Source: Candidatus Pacearchaeota archaeon (GTDB lineage: Archaea > Nanoarchaeota > Nanoarchaeia > Pacearchaeales > GW2011-AR1). Taken from it: 64,000 bases of DNA. The DNA is taken from contig JALOBX010000003.1 in assembly GCA_023228065.1 (NCBI GenBank), positions 62,001-126,000 on the forward strand, written 5' to 3'. Positions 1 to 7,965 of the stretch are shown piece after piece. The notes under the pieces are model-generated. The model had not been told where the DNA came from. It made no database searches and was given only the letters and a program-made list of their open reading frames with translations. The number at the start of each line of letters is the position of its first letter. Within the stretch, counting starts at the first letter, position 1. Made by a program: the position numbers and the translations under genes.

Positions 1-1
1 T

Positions 2-100
2 AAAGATGCTAAGTATAAAGATGAGAAATTTCATGGTATTGAATTCAAAACTATAGCAAAATTACTAAATTCTGAAACTTATTTAGATGAAATGAAATAG
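2..100 (+). CDS. C-terminal end of a hypothetical protein (partial)
   Basis: Open frame entering from the left edge and ending in TAG, giving 32 visible residues rich in Lys and Glu, with no recognisable motif. A Shine-Dalgarno-like AGGAG overlaps its stop and serves the next gene, so the two are probably co-transcribed. Too little is visible to assign a family. Confidence 0.6.
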   Translation, partial: KDAKYKDEKFHGIEFKTIAKLLNSETYLDEMK

Positions 101-110
101 GAGATTAAAA

Positions 111-239
111 ATGCACAAAGAATGTTTACAATGTTGGAACTTTAATATTCATCTTTGTGAAGGGTCAGATGATTCTGATGATCTAATTTGTGGCGGCTTT
201 ATACCAATACCGGACGATCTTGATATTGAAAAAGAATAA
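111..239 (+). CDS. small Cys-containing acidic protein, 42 aa
   Basis: Starts 8 bases after AGGAG. An N-terminal CLQC pair followed by Cys16 and Cys27 is compatible with a small metal site, and the tail is acidic (DDLDIEKE). The pattern resembles the Cys-rich mini-proteins found elsewhere in the window (for example 58782-58952), although the C-terminal FER/HFE signature is missing. Function unknown. Confidence 0.6.
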   Translation: MHKECLQCWNFNIHLCEGSDDSDDLICGGFIPIPDDLDIEKE

Positions 240-260
240 CTTAATAAAAGGAGAATGAAA

Positions 261-632
261 ATGTTTTGGAAAAATTATAGCAATACTTTTAGATCAACTC
301 GTCAAGCTGAAATAGAAGATTTAAAAAAAAGAATTAAAAAATTAGAAGAAGAGGATAAAACACCTAGTGGTTTTGTTATTGCAAATAATAAATTTGTAAA
401 AGAACAAATTGAGTCGGCAATAAGACGTTATAATTCAGGACAAGGTGATATTATCATTTATAACAACGCTGAACAAGGAAGAGTTATTGTAGCTTCAAAA
501 ACAGATAATGACTCAATCTATATTGTAATTTATGATACTTGGGAAAAAGAAAGTAAATTTTTAGAGGTATGTATTGATGCTTCTGATAAGTGTCGTGTTG
601 GTAGGCGACTCAGAGAAACTTTCGGCTTTTAA
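261..632 (+). CDS. hypothetical protein with N-terminal coiled coil, 123 aa
   Basis: The ATG at 261 is preferred over the in-frame ATG at 255 because the AAAGGAG at 247-253 is 7 bases from the former and only 1 from the latter. Residues 10-35 form a Lys/Glu heptad-like coiled coil, and the rest is a predicted mixed alpha/beta domain with no family I recognise. It lies just before the ligase gene. Confidence 0.75.
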   Translation: MFWKNYSNTFRSTRQAEIEDLKKRIKKLEEEDKTPSGFVIANNKFVKEQIESAIRRYNSGQGDIIIYNNAEQGRVIVASKTDNDSIYIVIYDTWEKESKFLEVCIDASDKCRVGRRLRETFGF

Positions 633-696
633 TAACTCTATCGAGATCCAGTTCAAAAGAGCAGATTCAATTAGATTTATTTAATAAGGAATTAAA

Positions 697-1998
697 GTGG
701 AAACAAACTTAAATCAGTTTTTTAATAAGCTTGCAAACAATTCTTCCAGGAATTATAAACTAGAACAATTGAAACTCGAGAAAGATAATGAACTTTTAAA
801 ACAAGTAATTTTTCTTACTCTCGACCCATTTACTCAATTCTATATCAGAAAGATTCCTGATTATACTCCTTCTACCAGCAGTAGTAGAGGTCTTAGAGCC
901 GCTTTAAAAGATTTAGATGCTTTATCTAATCGTGATAAAACTGGTAATGAAGGAATAGAACACTTAAGATCAATTCTTTCTTCTCTTTCGCATGACGATA
1001 GTGAAGTTATAAAACGCATTATTGCCAAAGACCTTAAATGTGGAGTTCAATCTGCTACTGTAAACGCTGTATGGGAAGGTATTGTAAAAGAATATCCTGT
1101 TATGTTAGCATCTGGATATAATAAAAAGTTAGTTGATACTATTCAATTTCCAGCAATTGCACAATTAAAAATGGACGGCATGAGATTTAATGCAATTATT
1201 GAGAATAATAAAGTAAGTTTTAAAAGCAGAAATGGGAAAGAACTTGATTTACTTGGCAATCTTGAATCAGATTTTCTTGCCTTAGCCAATGGAAAGAATT
1301 GTATTTTTGATGGAGAATTATCTATTAGAAATAAAGGAGAATTTGAAAATCGCCAAACAGGAAATGGTATCCTTGCTAAAGCAATTAAGGGAACAATGAG
1401 TGAAGCTGAGGCAAAGTTAGTTCACGCTACTATATGGGATTATATTCCTTATAAGAACTTCATCGATGGGCTCTACAATGTATCGTATATTAATAGATTT
1501 ACTGAGTTAAAAAGACTTAAAAATAGAATGTTCACTAATAGAATATCTTTAGTAGAATCTGCTATAGTAAAAAATATTGAATCAGTTAAAGATTTATTTG
1601 AATCATATCTTGCAAAAGGAGAAGAGGGGCTTATATTAAAATCGTTATACGCTCCTTGGGAGAATAAAAGATCAAAGCATCAAATCAAATTCAAAGGTGA
1701 ACTTGAATGCGAGTTGCGGATCGTTGGTATTGAAAACGGCACTGGTAAATATGATGGAATACTTGGAGCCATTGAATGTGAATCTGAAGATAAGATTGTA
1801 AAAGTAAGTGTTGGCTCTGGATTTACAGACGCTCAAAGAAAAGAATATATGAAAGAAAACTTGATTGGCAAAATAGTAACTGTAAAGTATAATACCCGTA
1901 TTGAAAATGTAAAAGGTGAACAGTCATTGTTTTTACCAATCTTTATTGAAATACGAGAAGACAAAAACATTGCTAATACAAACAAAGAAATTAAATAG
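697..1998 (+). CDS. lig: ATP-dependent DNA ligase, T4 gp30-like
   Basis: Seals nicks in duplex DNA through a ligase-AMP intermediate, joining Okazaki fragments or repairing phage DNA in the cytoplasm. The 433 residues show an N-terminal helical domain (about 1-150), then adenylation motif I KMDG with the nucleophile Lys158, motif III FDGEL (204-208), motif IV EEGLILK (309-315) and motif V QIKFK (329-333). An OB-fold-like C-terminus follows. The spacing and the order QLKMDG...FDGEL...EEGLILK are those of the T4 ligase branch, and the length is slightly below T4 gp30 (487 aa). Translation starts at GTG 697, chosen because TAAGGA lies 6 bases upstream and no ATG is suitably placed. It precedes Thg1, but a promoter-like element separates the two. 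A nick-sealing RNA role is possible for the superfamily, but the T4-type architecture favours DNA. Confidence 0.95.
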   Translation: METNLNQFFNKLANNSSRNYKLEQLKLEKDNELLKQVIFLTLDPFTQFYIRKIPDYTPSTSSSRGLRAALKDLDALSNRDKTGNEGIEHLRSILSSLSHDDSEVIKRIIAKDLKCGVQSATVNAVWEGIVKEYPVMLASGYNKKLVDTIQFPAIAQLKMDGMRFNAIIENNKVSFKSRNGKELDLLGNLESDFLALANGKNCIFDGELSIRNKGEFENRQTGNGILAKAIKGTMSEAEAKLVHATIWDYIPYKNFIDGLYNVSYINRFTELKRLKNRMFTNRISLVESAIVKNIESVKDLFESYLAKGEEGLILKSLYAPWENKRSKHQIKFKGELECELRIVGIENGTGKYDGILGAIECESEDKIVKVSVGSGFTDAQRKEYMKENLIGKIVTVKYNTRIENVKGEQSLFLPIFIEIREDKNIANTNKEIK

Positions 1999-2014
1999 GT
2001 TTAATAAGTACTTC

Positions 2015-2029
2015 TTAAAATATAATATA
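2015..2029 (+). promoter_or_regulatory. phage promoter-like element (rightward copy)
   Basis: TTAAAATATAATATA sits 18-32 bases before the Thg1 start. It is the same element found in the opposite orientation ahead of leftward genes at 22395, 28537, 41304, 47172, 48852, 52169 and 53141. Orientation following gene direction is the main evidence that it is a promoter. Confidence 0.65.
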
Positions 2030-2046
2030 ACAAAAGGAAACTAAAA

Positions 2047-2748
2047 ATGAGAAAAGATAATCTTGGTAATAGAATGAAAGAAAATTATGAAAATCGCTAT
2101 AGGATGAAACTTCAACGCCGTACACCGGTAATTATTCGACTTGACGGTAAAGCTTTTCATACTTTAACAAGAAAATGTATTAAGCCATTTGATGAACATT
2201 TCTCAGAAAGTATGCTAATTACTGCAAAATATCTATGCTCTGAGATTCAAGGATGCAAATGTGCTTATATTCAGTCTGATGAGATTTCATTGCTCTTAAC
2301 TGATTTTGATACATTTGAAACAGAAGCATGGTTTGATTATAATATTCAAAAGATAACTTCTGTTTCTGCAGCAACTGCATCTATAATCTTTTCTAATTCA
2401 TTCTTTGATAAATGGGGTATTGCCGTATTTGATAGCAGAGCATTTAATATTCCAAAAGAAGAAGTTCATAATTACTTCTTATGGAGACAACTTGATTGGG
2501 TTAGAAATTCTATTCAAATGCTTGCTCAAGCTAATTTTTCTCATAAAGAACTCCATGGTAAGAATAGCTCTGATATGCACGAAATGCTTCATACTAAAAA
2601 TATTAATTGGACATATTTACAACCTAAATGGAAAAATGGAGTCTTTATTATTAAAAGACAAATTGAAGGCTGGGCAGTGGTTGATGATATAAATTTGAAA
2701 GAAAAGAAAAATGTCTTTGATAGATTTCTCTATGAGGTACAGGAGTAG
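2047..2748 (+). CDS. thg1: Thg1-like 3'-5' nucleotidyltransferase (tRNA 5'-end repair)
   Basis: The Thg1 superfamily adds nucleotides in the reverse 3'-5' direction to RNA 5' ends. Eukaryotic Thg1 adds G-1 to tRNA-His, and bacterial/archaeal Thg1-like proteins repair 5'-truncated tRNAs. Visible signatures are IIRLDGKAFHTLTR (29-42) with the metal-binding Asp33-Gly34, KPFDEHF (46-52), and the catalytic YIQSDEISLL block (74-83) with Asp78-Glu79. The length of 233 aa fits the compact prokaryotic/phage-type enzyme. It starts at an ATG 8 bases after AAAGGA, downstream of its own promoter-like element. With RtcB and the TROVE-like protein on the other arm, it points to phage RNA repair. Substrate choice cannot be read from sequence. 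Confidence 0.95.
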   Translation: MRKDNLGNRMKENYENRYRMKLQRRTPVIIRLDGKAFHTLTRKCIKPFDEHFSESMLITAKYLCSEIQGCKCAYIQSDEISLLLTDFDTFETEAWFDYNIQKITSVSAATASIIFSNSFFDKWGIAVFDSRAFNIPKEEVHNYFLWRQLDWVRNSIQMLAQANFSHKELHGKNSSDMHEMLHTKNINWTYLQPKWKNGVFIIKRQIEGWAVVDDINLKEKKNVFDRFLYEVQE

Positions 2749-2752
2749 TAAA

Positions 2753-2959
2753 ATGGAAAACAAAAAGTGTATTATCTGTGGTAATAAAATTCCCTATTTG
2801 AACTACATGAATTATAATAAGATTTCAAAAAGAAATTATTACCATGTTGGTTGTGTATTAGAATATGAAGATAAAAATAAATTTGAAAGACTATTTCTAA
2901 AGCTTGTTTACAAAGTAAAAGTTTTCTTTATTTCTATTAAAAGGGGATTTAAAAAATGA
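2753..2959 (+). CDS. small zinc-ribbon protein, 68 aa
   Basis: Start ATG 2753 is chosen because AGGAG (2740s) precedes it and upstream in-frame ATGs lie inside thg1. CIICGNK near the N-terminus plus HVGC around residue 34 gives a CxxC/HxxC metal-binding pattern. The C-terminus is basic and hydrophobic (KVKVFFISIKRGFKK). It ends in TGA overlapping the next ATG. Confidence 0.7.
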   Translation: MENKKCIICGNKIPYLNYMNYNKISKRNYYHVGCVLEYEDKNKFERLFLKLVYKVKVFFISIKRGFKK

Positions 2960-3378
2960 AAAAAATTACAAAAGAAGATCTTATTCCTATTGAAGAACGC
3001 CGAGCGCCTTATCTGCCTGGATGTAGATATGCTAAATTTGGAGGACCAATTCTGAGAGTTGAGAATTCTAAGCACACATGTTCAACTGGAAAAGTATCAA
3101 AAAAGGCTCAAGCATTTGTTTATAACAAAGAAATGTGGCCAGAAGATTATACGAAAGACGGAGCTATCTTTGAAGCCTTTAAAATAAGAGGTCTTAATGA
3201 CGGAGCATTTGTGCTGTCTCCCACAAACACAATGACTCCATCCACCCTTCAAATGTCTCTACAAGGAAAGCAGACATTTCTTCTTTTTAAGCAGTTCTTT
3301 GAGAAGATCCCTCATGGAACAGTCTTCAAGGGTCAATACGATGAAAATGAAGGATGGATTGTATTTGAGAAAATTTAA
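2956..3378 (+). CDS. hypothetical protein, 140 aa
   Basis: Begins within an ATGA overlap and is preceded by AAAAGGGG. No motif recognised. The centre is rich in Ser/Thr and the C-terminus aromatic. It is the last gene before a structured intergenic region, so it probably ends this operon. Confidence 0.75.
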   Translation: MKKITKEDLIPIEERRAPYLPGCRYAKFGGPILRVENSKHTCSTGKVSKKAQAFVYNKEMWPEDYTKDGAIFEAFKIRGLNDGAFVLSPTNTMTPSTLQMSLQGKQTFLLFKQFFEKIPHGTVFKGQYDENEGWIVFEKI

Positions 3379-3390
3379 GTAGCTTTATAG

Positions 3391-3478
3391 AAAGCATTTT
3401 GCTTTAGGTTTAACCTAGCAACTATCGGAGTTAGTATTTTAAGAATAATCACCTTGATATAAAGTGAAATGCTTTTTA
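3391..3478 (+). ncRNA. cloverleaf-like structured RNA element / complex terminator
   Basis: A 9-bp closing stem AAAGCATTT (3391-3399) / AAATGCTTT (3467-3475) encloses three small hairpins: TAGGT-TTA-ACCTA (3405-3417), AACT-ATCGG-AGTT (3420-3432) and CACCTT-GATAT-AAAGTG (3450-3466, one C-A mismatch). The last is 17 nt long and abuts the closing stem, as a T arm would. The 3' strand runs into TTTTTATT, so termination is the simplest role. An alternative 5-bp hairpin AAAGC-ATTTT-GCTTT at the 5' side competes with the closing stem. There is no CCA end and no canonical anticodon loop. Confidence 0.45.
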
Positions 3479-3531
3479 TTAAAGTCATTTGAAGATTAAA
3501 AATTTATAATATTAAAATAGTTTATTTCTTC

Positions 3532-3554
3532 TTTAAAGTTATATATAATATAAC
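3532..3554 (+). promoter_or_regulatory. phage promoter-like element (variant, rightward)
   Basis: TTTAAAGTTATATATAATATAAC, a diverged copy of the recurrent element, lies 27 bases before the next start codon and follows the structured element at 3391-3478. Together they look like an operon boundary. Confidence 0.5.
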
Positions 3555-3580
3555 TAAAGATAAAGAAATAGGAGAAATAA

Positions 3581-4024
3581 ATGTTCACCCTTTACAAAAG
3601 AACTTTCGTTTTCTATCCTGAAAAAAGAGAAACTTTCAAGGTAGAATCGTCTGAAGATTTTTGGATGCTTGCGGAAAAAATGGAAAAACTCAATAACAAA
3701 TCTGATGAGTTCTTTTACTTTATTATTGAAGAAGATAAAGTAAATGAAGAAACTCTTCCTGCAGAAGTTGTTGAGAAACTCGCCGAAGTCAAAAAAGTAG
3801 AAGAGCGCAATCACAAAAATGGCAAGATCACCGAAGCTTGGCTCAACAACATGATCGGTGAAGTAAAGTACCAGGTCATGAATGTGATCATGAAAAAGAA
3901 GTTTGACATGATCAAGATCAACAACGAAATCTTCGTCGTCAAAACAAATCATAGAGGAATTGAGCGAAACAAGAAAATGAAAATGGAAACACTCATCAGA
4001 GATTACAGACTTTTGAGTGCTTAG
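3581..4024 (+). CDS. hypothetical charged protein, 147 aa
   Basis: Good GGAGAAATA ribosome site. The protein is very rich in Lys and Glu, mostly helical, with a basic C-terminus (RGIERNKKMKMETLIRDYR) that could contact nucleic acid or another protein. First gene of a new rightward operon. The sequence is less AT-rich at wobble positions than its neighbours. No family recognised. Confidence 0.75.
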   Translation: MFTLYKRTFVFYPEKRETFKVESSEDFWMLAEKMEKLNNKSDEFFYFIIEEDKVNEETLPAEVVEKLAEVKKVEERNHKNGKITEAWLNNMIGEVKYQVMNVIMKKKFDMIKINNEIFVVKTNHRGIERNKKMKMETLIRDYRLLSA

Positions 4025-4033
4025 GAGAGAAAA

Positions 4034-4264
4034 ATGGTAAGATATGGACAATGGTCTTCATTTAAAGATATGTCAAATGAAGAAGCAGTTGAAGAAATAA
4101 AAGATATTGAAGGTCGTATAAGAGAATATAAAAGATGTGCACAAAACTATTTAAAGTATATAAGCTTTAATAGTCCTATGGTGTCTTTAAATCTTGAACA
4201 AATTCTTAACTCAGATATCAAGCATCTTGTTGATGAAATAAAACGATTAAGAAAATTAAAATAA
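4034..4264 (+). CDS. hypothetical helical protein, 76 aa
   Basis: Starts 8 bases after GGAGAG. Residues 15-40 and the C-terminus are amphipathic helices with Glu/Lys heptads. No domain recognised. Confidence 0.7.
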   Translation: MVRYGQWSSFKDMSNEEAVEEIKDIEGRIREYKRCAQNYLKYISFNSPMVSLNLEQILNSDIKHLVDEIKRLRKLK

Positions 4265-4274
4265 AGGGGATAAA

Positions 4275-4862
4275 ATGCTTAACATTCCAGCCAACAAAAT
4301 AGGTGATTGGTCTGTAGACCATTACGAAGTCACTAAAGAAGAAGCTTCTTTCTATAATATGAGAGCTGCAATGAATAGAGATATGTGGGGAAGAATTAAA
4401 CCCGGAACATATACTCGACTTATTAGAAAAAATACTGTTGTAATGTCTGATACTCCTTCTGAGCTTTATGCTCTCAATAGACTTAATCATTGTCCTAGAA
4501 AAAAGCTGCTTATAACTGGATTAGGTCTTGGTTGTGCTGTAAGAAATGCATTTGCTGAAAGCTGTAATACTAAGCCTTCTGAAAAAGTTGTAGTAATTGA
4601 AAAATCTCTTGAAGTGATTGAACTTGTAGGAAAACAATTATTAGAAGAATATAAAGATCGGCTCTTTATTATTAACGGTGATGCCTTTGAGATTAGATTT
4701 AAAAAAGATATTATCTTTGATTTTGGTTGGCATGATATCTGGGATACAATATGTGCTGATCATTGGCCCGAGATAAAAAAGCTAAAAGCTAGATTTAGAA
4801 TAAACTGTAAGGCACAAGCTGCTTGGATGGATTGGAAAATGAAAATGGAGTACATAAAATGA
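4275..4862 (+). CDS. Rossmann-fold, SAM methyltransferase/spermidine-synthase-like protein
   Basis: 195 residues. A glycine-rich beta-alpha-beta motif, LLITGLGLGCAVRNAF (about residues 76-91), is followed by VVVIEKSLEVIELV, where the acidic Glu at the end of strand 2 is expected to bind the ribose of SAM. FIINGDAFEIRF and IIFDFGWHDIWD then match strands 3 and 4 of class I methyltransferases and of the spermidine synthase fold. No substrate-defining motif (such as NPPY or DPPY) is visible, so the target and even the catalytic activity are open. SD AAAGGGG lies 7 bases before ATG. It overlaps the next gene by ATGA. Confidence 0.7.
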   Translation: MLNIPANKIGDWSVDHYEVTKEEASFYNMRAAMNRDMWGRIKPGTYTRLIRKNTVVMSDTPSELYALNRLNHCPRKKLLITGLGLGCAVRNAFAESCNTKPSEKVVVIEKSLEVIELVGKQLLEEYKDRLFIINGDAFEIRFKKDIIFDFGWHDIWDTICADHWPEIKKLKARFRINCKAQAAWMDWKMKMEYIK

Positions 4863-5464
4863 TCAACAAACCTACAATTGGAATGATAGTAAAAGTAAAT
4901 GATGAATGTAATAGCCCTGAAAAGTATAAAGGTTCTATTGGGACTATAGTTGAAGTAAGTGAAAGTGGTTATTTCAAAATAGAATTGAATGATAATTCTA
5001 AGATTACTCAGATTCATGAACCAACATGCGTAGATGAAATTACTTTTGAGTTTATTTCAATTCATAAATTAGGTGCCTGGACTGGGCTGTTAATTAATGA
5101 TATTATAGACTACCAAACATCTCGTAGAGGACATTTTTATGAACTACAAATAACTCGTGAAACAGGTAAAACAGAAACTATCACAATGTATGATAAAGAT
5201 GCATTGCATAATGCTATACAGCAACTTGACACTGCCTTTATAGGACCAACAATTCTTGTAGAACGAAATGAATGGCACCAACCTCCTTCTTTAAAAGGAT
5301 TGCGTGGGAAGATATCAGAACGTTCTGGAGTACTTGTGTTTACTTCTCCAGATAAACTTGAAGTAGGAGACAGAATTAAGATCGATAGTATTTATTACTA
5401 CATATTTAACATGATCCATAATACAAACGGAAGAACAGATTATTATTTAAATGAAAAATATTAA
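4859..5464 (+). CDS. SH3-like beta-barrel protein, 201 aa
   Basis: ATG 4859 is chosen because it forms an ATGA overlap with the preceding stop. The first 50 residues (PTIGMIVKVND...YKGSIGTIVEV...YFKIEL) have the rhythm of a KOW/SH3-like barrel. The rest is unassigned, with a second possible barrel near the C-terminus (KLEVGDRIKIDSIYYYIF). A similar barrel-type protein occurs at 34638-35132. Confidence 0.75.
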   Translation: MINKPTIGMIVKVNDECNSPEKYKGSIGTIVEVSESGYFKIELNDNSKITQIHEPTCVDEITFEFISIHKLGAWTGLLINDIIDYQTSRRGHFYELQITRETGKTETITMYDKDALHNAIQQLDTAFIGPTILVERNEWHQPPSLKGLRGKISERSGVLVFTSPDKLEVGDRIKIDSIYYYIFNMIHNTNGRTDYYLNEKY

Positions 5465-5475
5465 GGAAAATAATA

Positions 5476-5682
5476 ATGACTAATGAAGAAAAAATCTTAA
5501 GAGAAATTGCAGAACTCACTTCTAAATATGTCAATAAATATGGTTATGCAGTTTCAAAAGAAAAGAGCACTGATAAATACGTATATGTTCTTCTAGGTTA
5601 CACTCAAGCACTTGTTGAATTAAGAACTAAACTAGAAGAGAAATATGGAATTGAAATTCCAGCAGAATACTTTCCGGAGTAG
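5476..5682 (+). CDS. hypothetical helical protein, 68 aa
   Basis: Starts 8 bases after AAGGA. Two predicted helices. No conserved motif recognised. Tight spacing (3 bases) to the next gene. Confidence 0.7.
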   Translation: MTNEEKILREIAELTSKYVNKYGYAVSKEKSTDKYVYVLLGYTQALVELRTKLEEKYGIEIPAEYFPE

Positions 5683-5685
5683 AAA

Positions 5686-5952
5686 ATGCCTAAGAAGCTT
5701 ACTCTTGACAAAGAAGCAACAAGAATTTTAAGAGAAGAAATGCTTTACGTAGATCCTAACGAAAAGAGATGTAAAGATTGTAGAGGAAGTATTCACCATA
5801 ATATAGGGTGTGTTACTATCCTTGTTTGCTATTATGCTATTCAGGTAAATAAAAAATTTCAAAGTCATCATACTACTATGACTCCGTTGTTTCAAGTAGA
5901 TCCAAATGGCACTTGTAAAGATTTTGCTAAAAAAGGAAAATATGAAGAATAA
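5686..5952 (+). CDS. Cys-rich protein of the CxxC...C...C family, 88 aa
   Basis: SD GGAG before ATG. The KRCKDCRGS pair, IGCVTILVCYY, and the C-terminal NGTCKDFAKKG give the spaced four- to five-Cys layout shared with 47930-48181 (which ends GTCKEW) and, more loosely, with the DCCxxC family at 52-62 kb. Probably a structural zinc protein. Function unknown. Confidence 0.7.
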   Translation: MPKKLTLDKEATRILREEMLYVDPNEKRCKDCRGSIHHNIGCVTILVCYYAIQVNKKFQSHHTTMTPLFQVDPNGTCKDFAKKGKYEE

Positions 5953-5955
5953 GAA

Positions 5956-6249
5956 ATGAAAAAGACATCTAAATACTATTCGCAGTTAGCACAAAAAATA
6001 GGCGGAATAATGATTGCTGCCGGGCTTAAAGGATTTGTTGCTCCTTATGCTATACAAAGAACAAGAGCTGGGCACTGGCAGCGTGCGCTCGGAGCGTGGT
6101 CGTTTGTACTTGTTGATTTCTACGACAGAGAGGTTGTTGGATCGCAATATAGCGCCACGACAATAGTAAAGCATTATCCGTTACCTGGCGCTTACATATC
6201 AATAGAATATGGCAAATATGTTATTGATGTAGAATTAAAAATAACTTAA
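5956..6249 (+). CDS. hypothetical protein, 97 aa
   Basis: Starts three bases after the previous stop. Its middle part (6060-6110) is distinctly GC-richer than the surroundings, which may mark acquired sequence. No motif recognised. The downstream 117 bases contain no gene I can support. Confidence 0.65.
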   Translation: MKKTSKYYSQLAQKIGGIMIAAGLKGFVAPYAIQRTRAGHWQRALGAWSFVLVDFYDREVVGSQYSATTIVKHYPLPGAYISIEYGKYVIDVELKIT

Positions 6250-6366
6250 AAATATTAAAATAAAATTCTAATCTTCAGAGTTTTAAACTATTATTGCAAA
6301 GAAGAAAAACTAATATTTTAAAAGTTATAGAAGAACTAGAAAAATATATAAAGGAGGCCTTCAATC

Positions 6367-6678
6367 ATGATTCAGATAACAGAAGAAGAATACAAATACT
6401 GCTCTGAGATGAAAGAACAATTACCAAAACTTGAAAAAGAACTCATTCTAAAAAAAGAAGCGTTAGAAATTGAAAAGGAAAATATTATTGAAAAGAACGA
6501 AGTAATCTCAAAATTATTTGAAGCCTTAAGATTAGAAACAGAAAAACGAAAAATGTGCTGGGAAACAATAAAAAATGTCAAAAAATCAAACAGTTCTGCA
6601 GAAGTTTCTGAAATTATTTCTAATCATGAAAAGAAATATAAAAAGCAGTTTGGTTTAGAAACTTTTGATAAGGAGTAA
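6367..6678 (+). CDS. coiled-coil protein, 103 aa
   Basis: Strong SD AAGGAGG 8 bases before ATG. Residues 5-60 are almost entirely Lys/Glu/Leu heptads (PKLEKELILKKEALEIEKEN), a long coiled coil. Followed by a membrane protein three bases later. Confidence 0.75.
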   Translation: MIQITEEEYKYCSEMKEQLPKLEKELILKKEALEIEKENIIEKNEVISKLFEALRLETEKRKMCWETIKNVKKSNSSAEVSEIISNHEKKYKKQFGLETFDKE

Positions 6679-6681
6679 AAA

Positions 6682-6891
6682 ATGAAAGTAACTATTATAT
6701 ATATTGTTTTTTCTTTTGGTTGTTTTTTCTGTGGCTACTTCGCGTATTCAGAAAAAATCTTATATTTTAGTCTTGTTCTTATCCCAACCTGTATATCTTC
6801 ATATCTATTAGGAAGATATATAGGAAAACTTGAGAACACAATAAAAGAACAAGCTGAACTTATCAAAAACTTATTTCAAAATAGAGGATAA
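6682..6891 (+). CDS. small two-helix membrane protein, 69 aa
   Basis: Two hydrophobic segments (residues 3-18 and 28-43) followed by a charged helical tail ending FQNRG. Pairing with the preceding coiled-coil gene suggests a membrane-associated function such as a spanin- or holin-like role, but no signature supports this. Confidence 0.7.
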   Translation: MKVTIIYIVFSFGCFFCGYFAYSEKILYFSLVLIPTCISSYLLGRYIGKLENTIKEQAELIKNLFQNRG

Positions 6892-6896
6892 TTAAA

Positions 6897-7091
6897 ATGA
6901 AAGCTTTTAAAGCAAGCGAACATTATGATGAAATGCAGTTGACTGATGAATTATCTTTGTTACAAATGCTAGACGGCTGGTACTTTTTCAATTTTAGAAC
7001 AAAAGAATCTTCTTTCCTGACGTATAAAAATCCTGAAAATGCCCTTGAAGATTTTAGCAATGGCAAAGTAATTTTTAAAAAGGAAGTATAA
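6897..7091 (+). CDS. hypothetical protein, 64 aa
   Basis: SD AGAGGA precedes ATG. Aromatic, mixed alpha/beta small protein with no recognised motif. Ends one base before the next start. Confidence 0.65.
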   Translation: MKAFKASEHYDEMQLTDELSLLQMLDGWYFFNFRTKESSFLTYKNPENALEDFSNGKVIFKKEV

Positions 7092-7092
7092 A

Positions 7093-7464
7093 ATGATTAT
7101 CAAAGATGAAAATAAAATGTTTTGCGGTTCTTATGACGTTGCCCTCATTATGCACGATATAACTAAAAACACTTACCACGCTACTTTTTTCGAAGAGCAT
7201 CCTATGCCAGGTCCCATAGACCCTAATCCTACTTTTATTCGACTCAAAAGCAAAATGCATCACACAATTGGATCACCTACTTTTGAAGGTGCTCTTGTTC
7301 ATCTTGAAGAACTAACTAAACAACTTAATATTAAGGAAAAGAACATTTTCAGAAAAGCTTTTACTTGGGATGGGCGATTAGGTATAACTGTTTTAGCAAA
7401 CGTTTTAGAAGATAGAACCATAGAAATAGCTTGGCCATTTACTTATGAAAAGGTAGAAAAATGA
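7093..7464 (+). CDS. hypothetical protein, 123 aa
   Basis: SD AGGA 7 bases upstream. Beta-rich N-terminal half with a PMPGPIDPNPTF segment. No family recognised. ATGA overlap with the next small membrane gene. Confidence 0.7.
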   Translation: MIIKDENKMFCGSYDVALIMHDITKNTYHATFFEEHPMPGPIDPNPTFIRLKSKMHHTIGSPTFEGALVHLEELTKQLNIKEKNIFRKAFTWDGRLGITVLANVLEDRTIEIAWPFTYEKVEK

Positions 7465-7592
7465 CTATAGTAAATCACATAATGGCCAATATTGAAATTT
7501 ACTCAGATATTATAATAGCTGCTGTTGGCTTCTTAATGGGAATAATTATTGGAATGGAAATACAAGAGAAGTTTCCTAATAAGGAGAAATAA
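7461..7592 (+). CDS. single-span membrane mini-protein, 43 aa
   Basis: ATGA overlap with the previous gene. One hydrophobic helix (IIIAAVGFLMGIIIGMEI) followed by a short charged tail. The end of this gene carries the AAGGAG used by the following gene. Confidence 0.6.
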   Translation: MTIVNHIMANIEIYSDIIIAAVGFLMGIIIGMEIQEKFPNKEK

Positions 7593-7594
7593 AA

Positions 7595-7747
7595 ATGCTT
7601 CCCTCAAACAAAAAAGAAGATTACTTTACTAGAAAGCTTTCTTTTCTTCAGTCTTTTGTAAAGAATAGAATGCCTCCTGATCAAGAAAAGATAAAAGACT
7701 ATATTCTTGAAGAAATAGAAACTTTTTATCGCTCAACGATAAGGTAG
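7595..7747 (+). CDS. hypothetical helical mini-protein, 50 aa
   Basis: Preceded by AAGGAG at 7 bases. Charged and helical, no motif. Its AAGGT near the stop may serve the next gene. Confidence 0.6.
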   Translation: MLPSNKKEDYFTRKLSFLQSFVKNRMPPDQEKIKDYILEEIETFYRSTIR

Positions 7748-7751
7748 AAAA

Positions 7752-7964
7752 ATGAAAACTTTTTATGTTACTATCAAATCAGATTTTAATTATGGTAATA
7801 ATTTTGATGAAAGACCATTTTGTCTATTTCAAGCAACGAATAAAGAAGAAGCTTTAAAGTTACTCAATCACAAATATGTTTGTGAATTCGATGAAAAATT
7901 TGAAGCAGTTGAAATTCCTGTAACATTTAATGACCCTAATTTAAAATTTATTGAGTTGAATTAA
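7752..7964 (+). CDS. hypothetical protein, 70 aa
   Basis: Compact alpha/beta small protein (FYVTIKSDF...CLFQATNKEEALKLL), with a layout reminiscent of small ferredoxin-like folds. No assignment. Confidence 0.65.
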   Translation: MKTFYVTIKSDFNYGNNFDERPFCLFQATNKEEALKLLNHKYVCEFDEKFEAVEIPVTFNDPNLKFIELN

Positions 7965-7965
7965 A

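Noticed and set aside
6250..6366. Small TTG-started frame overlapping the next gene
   Set aside because: No SD at the TTG and it overlaps the well-supported gene at 6367, whose AAGGAGG lies inside it.
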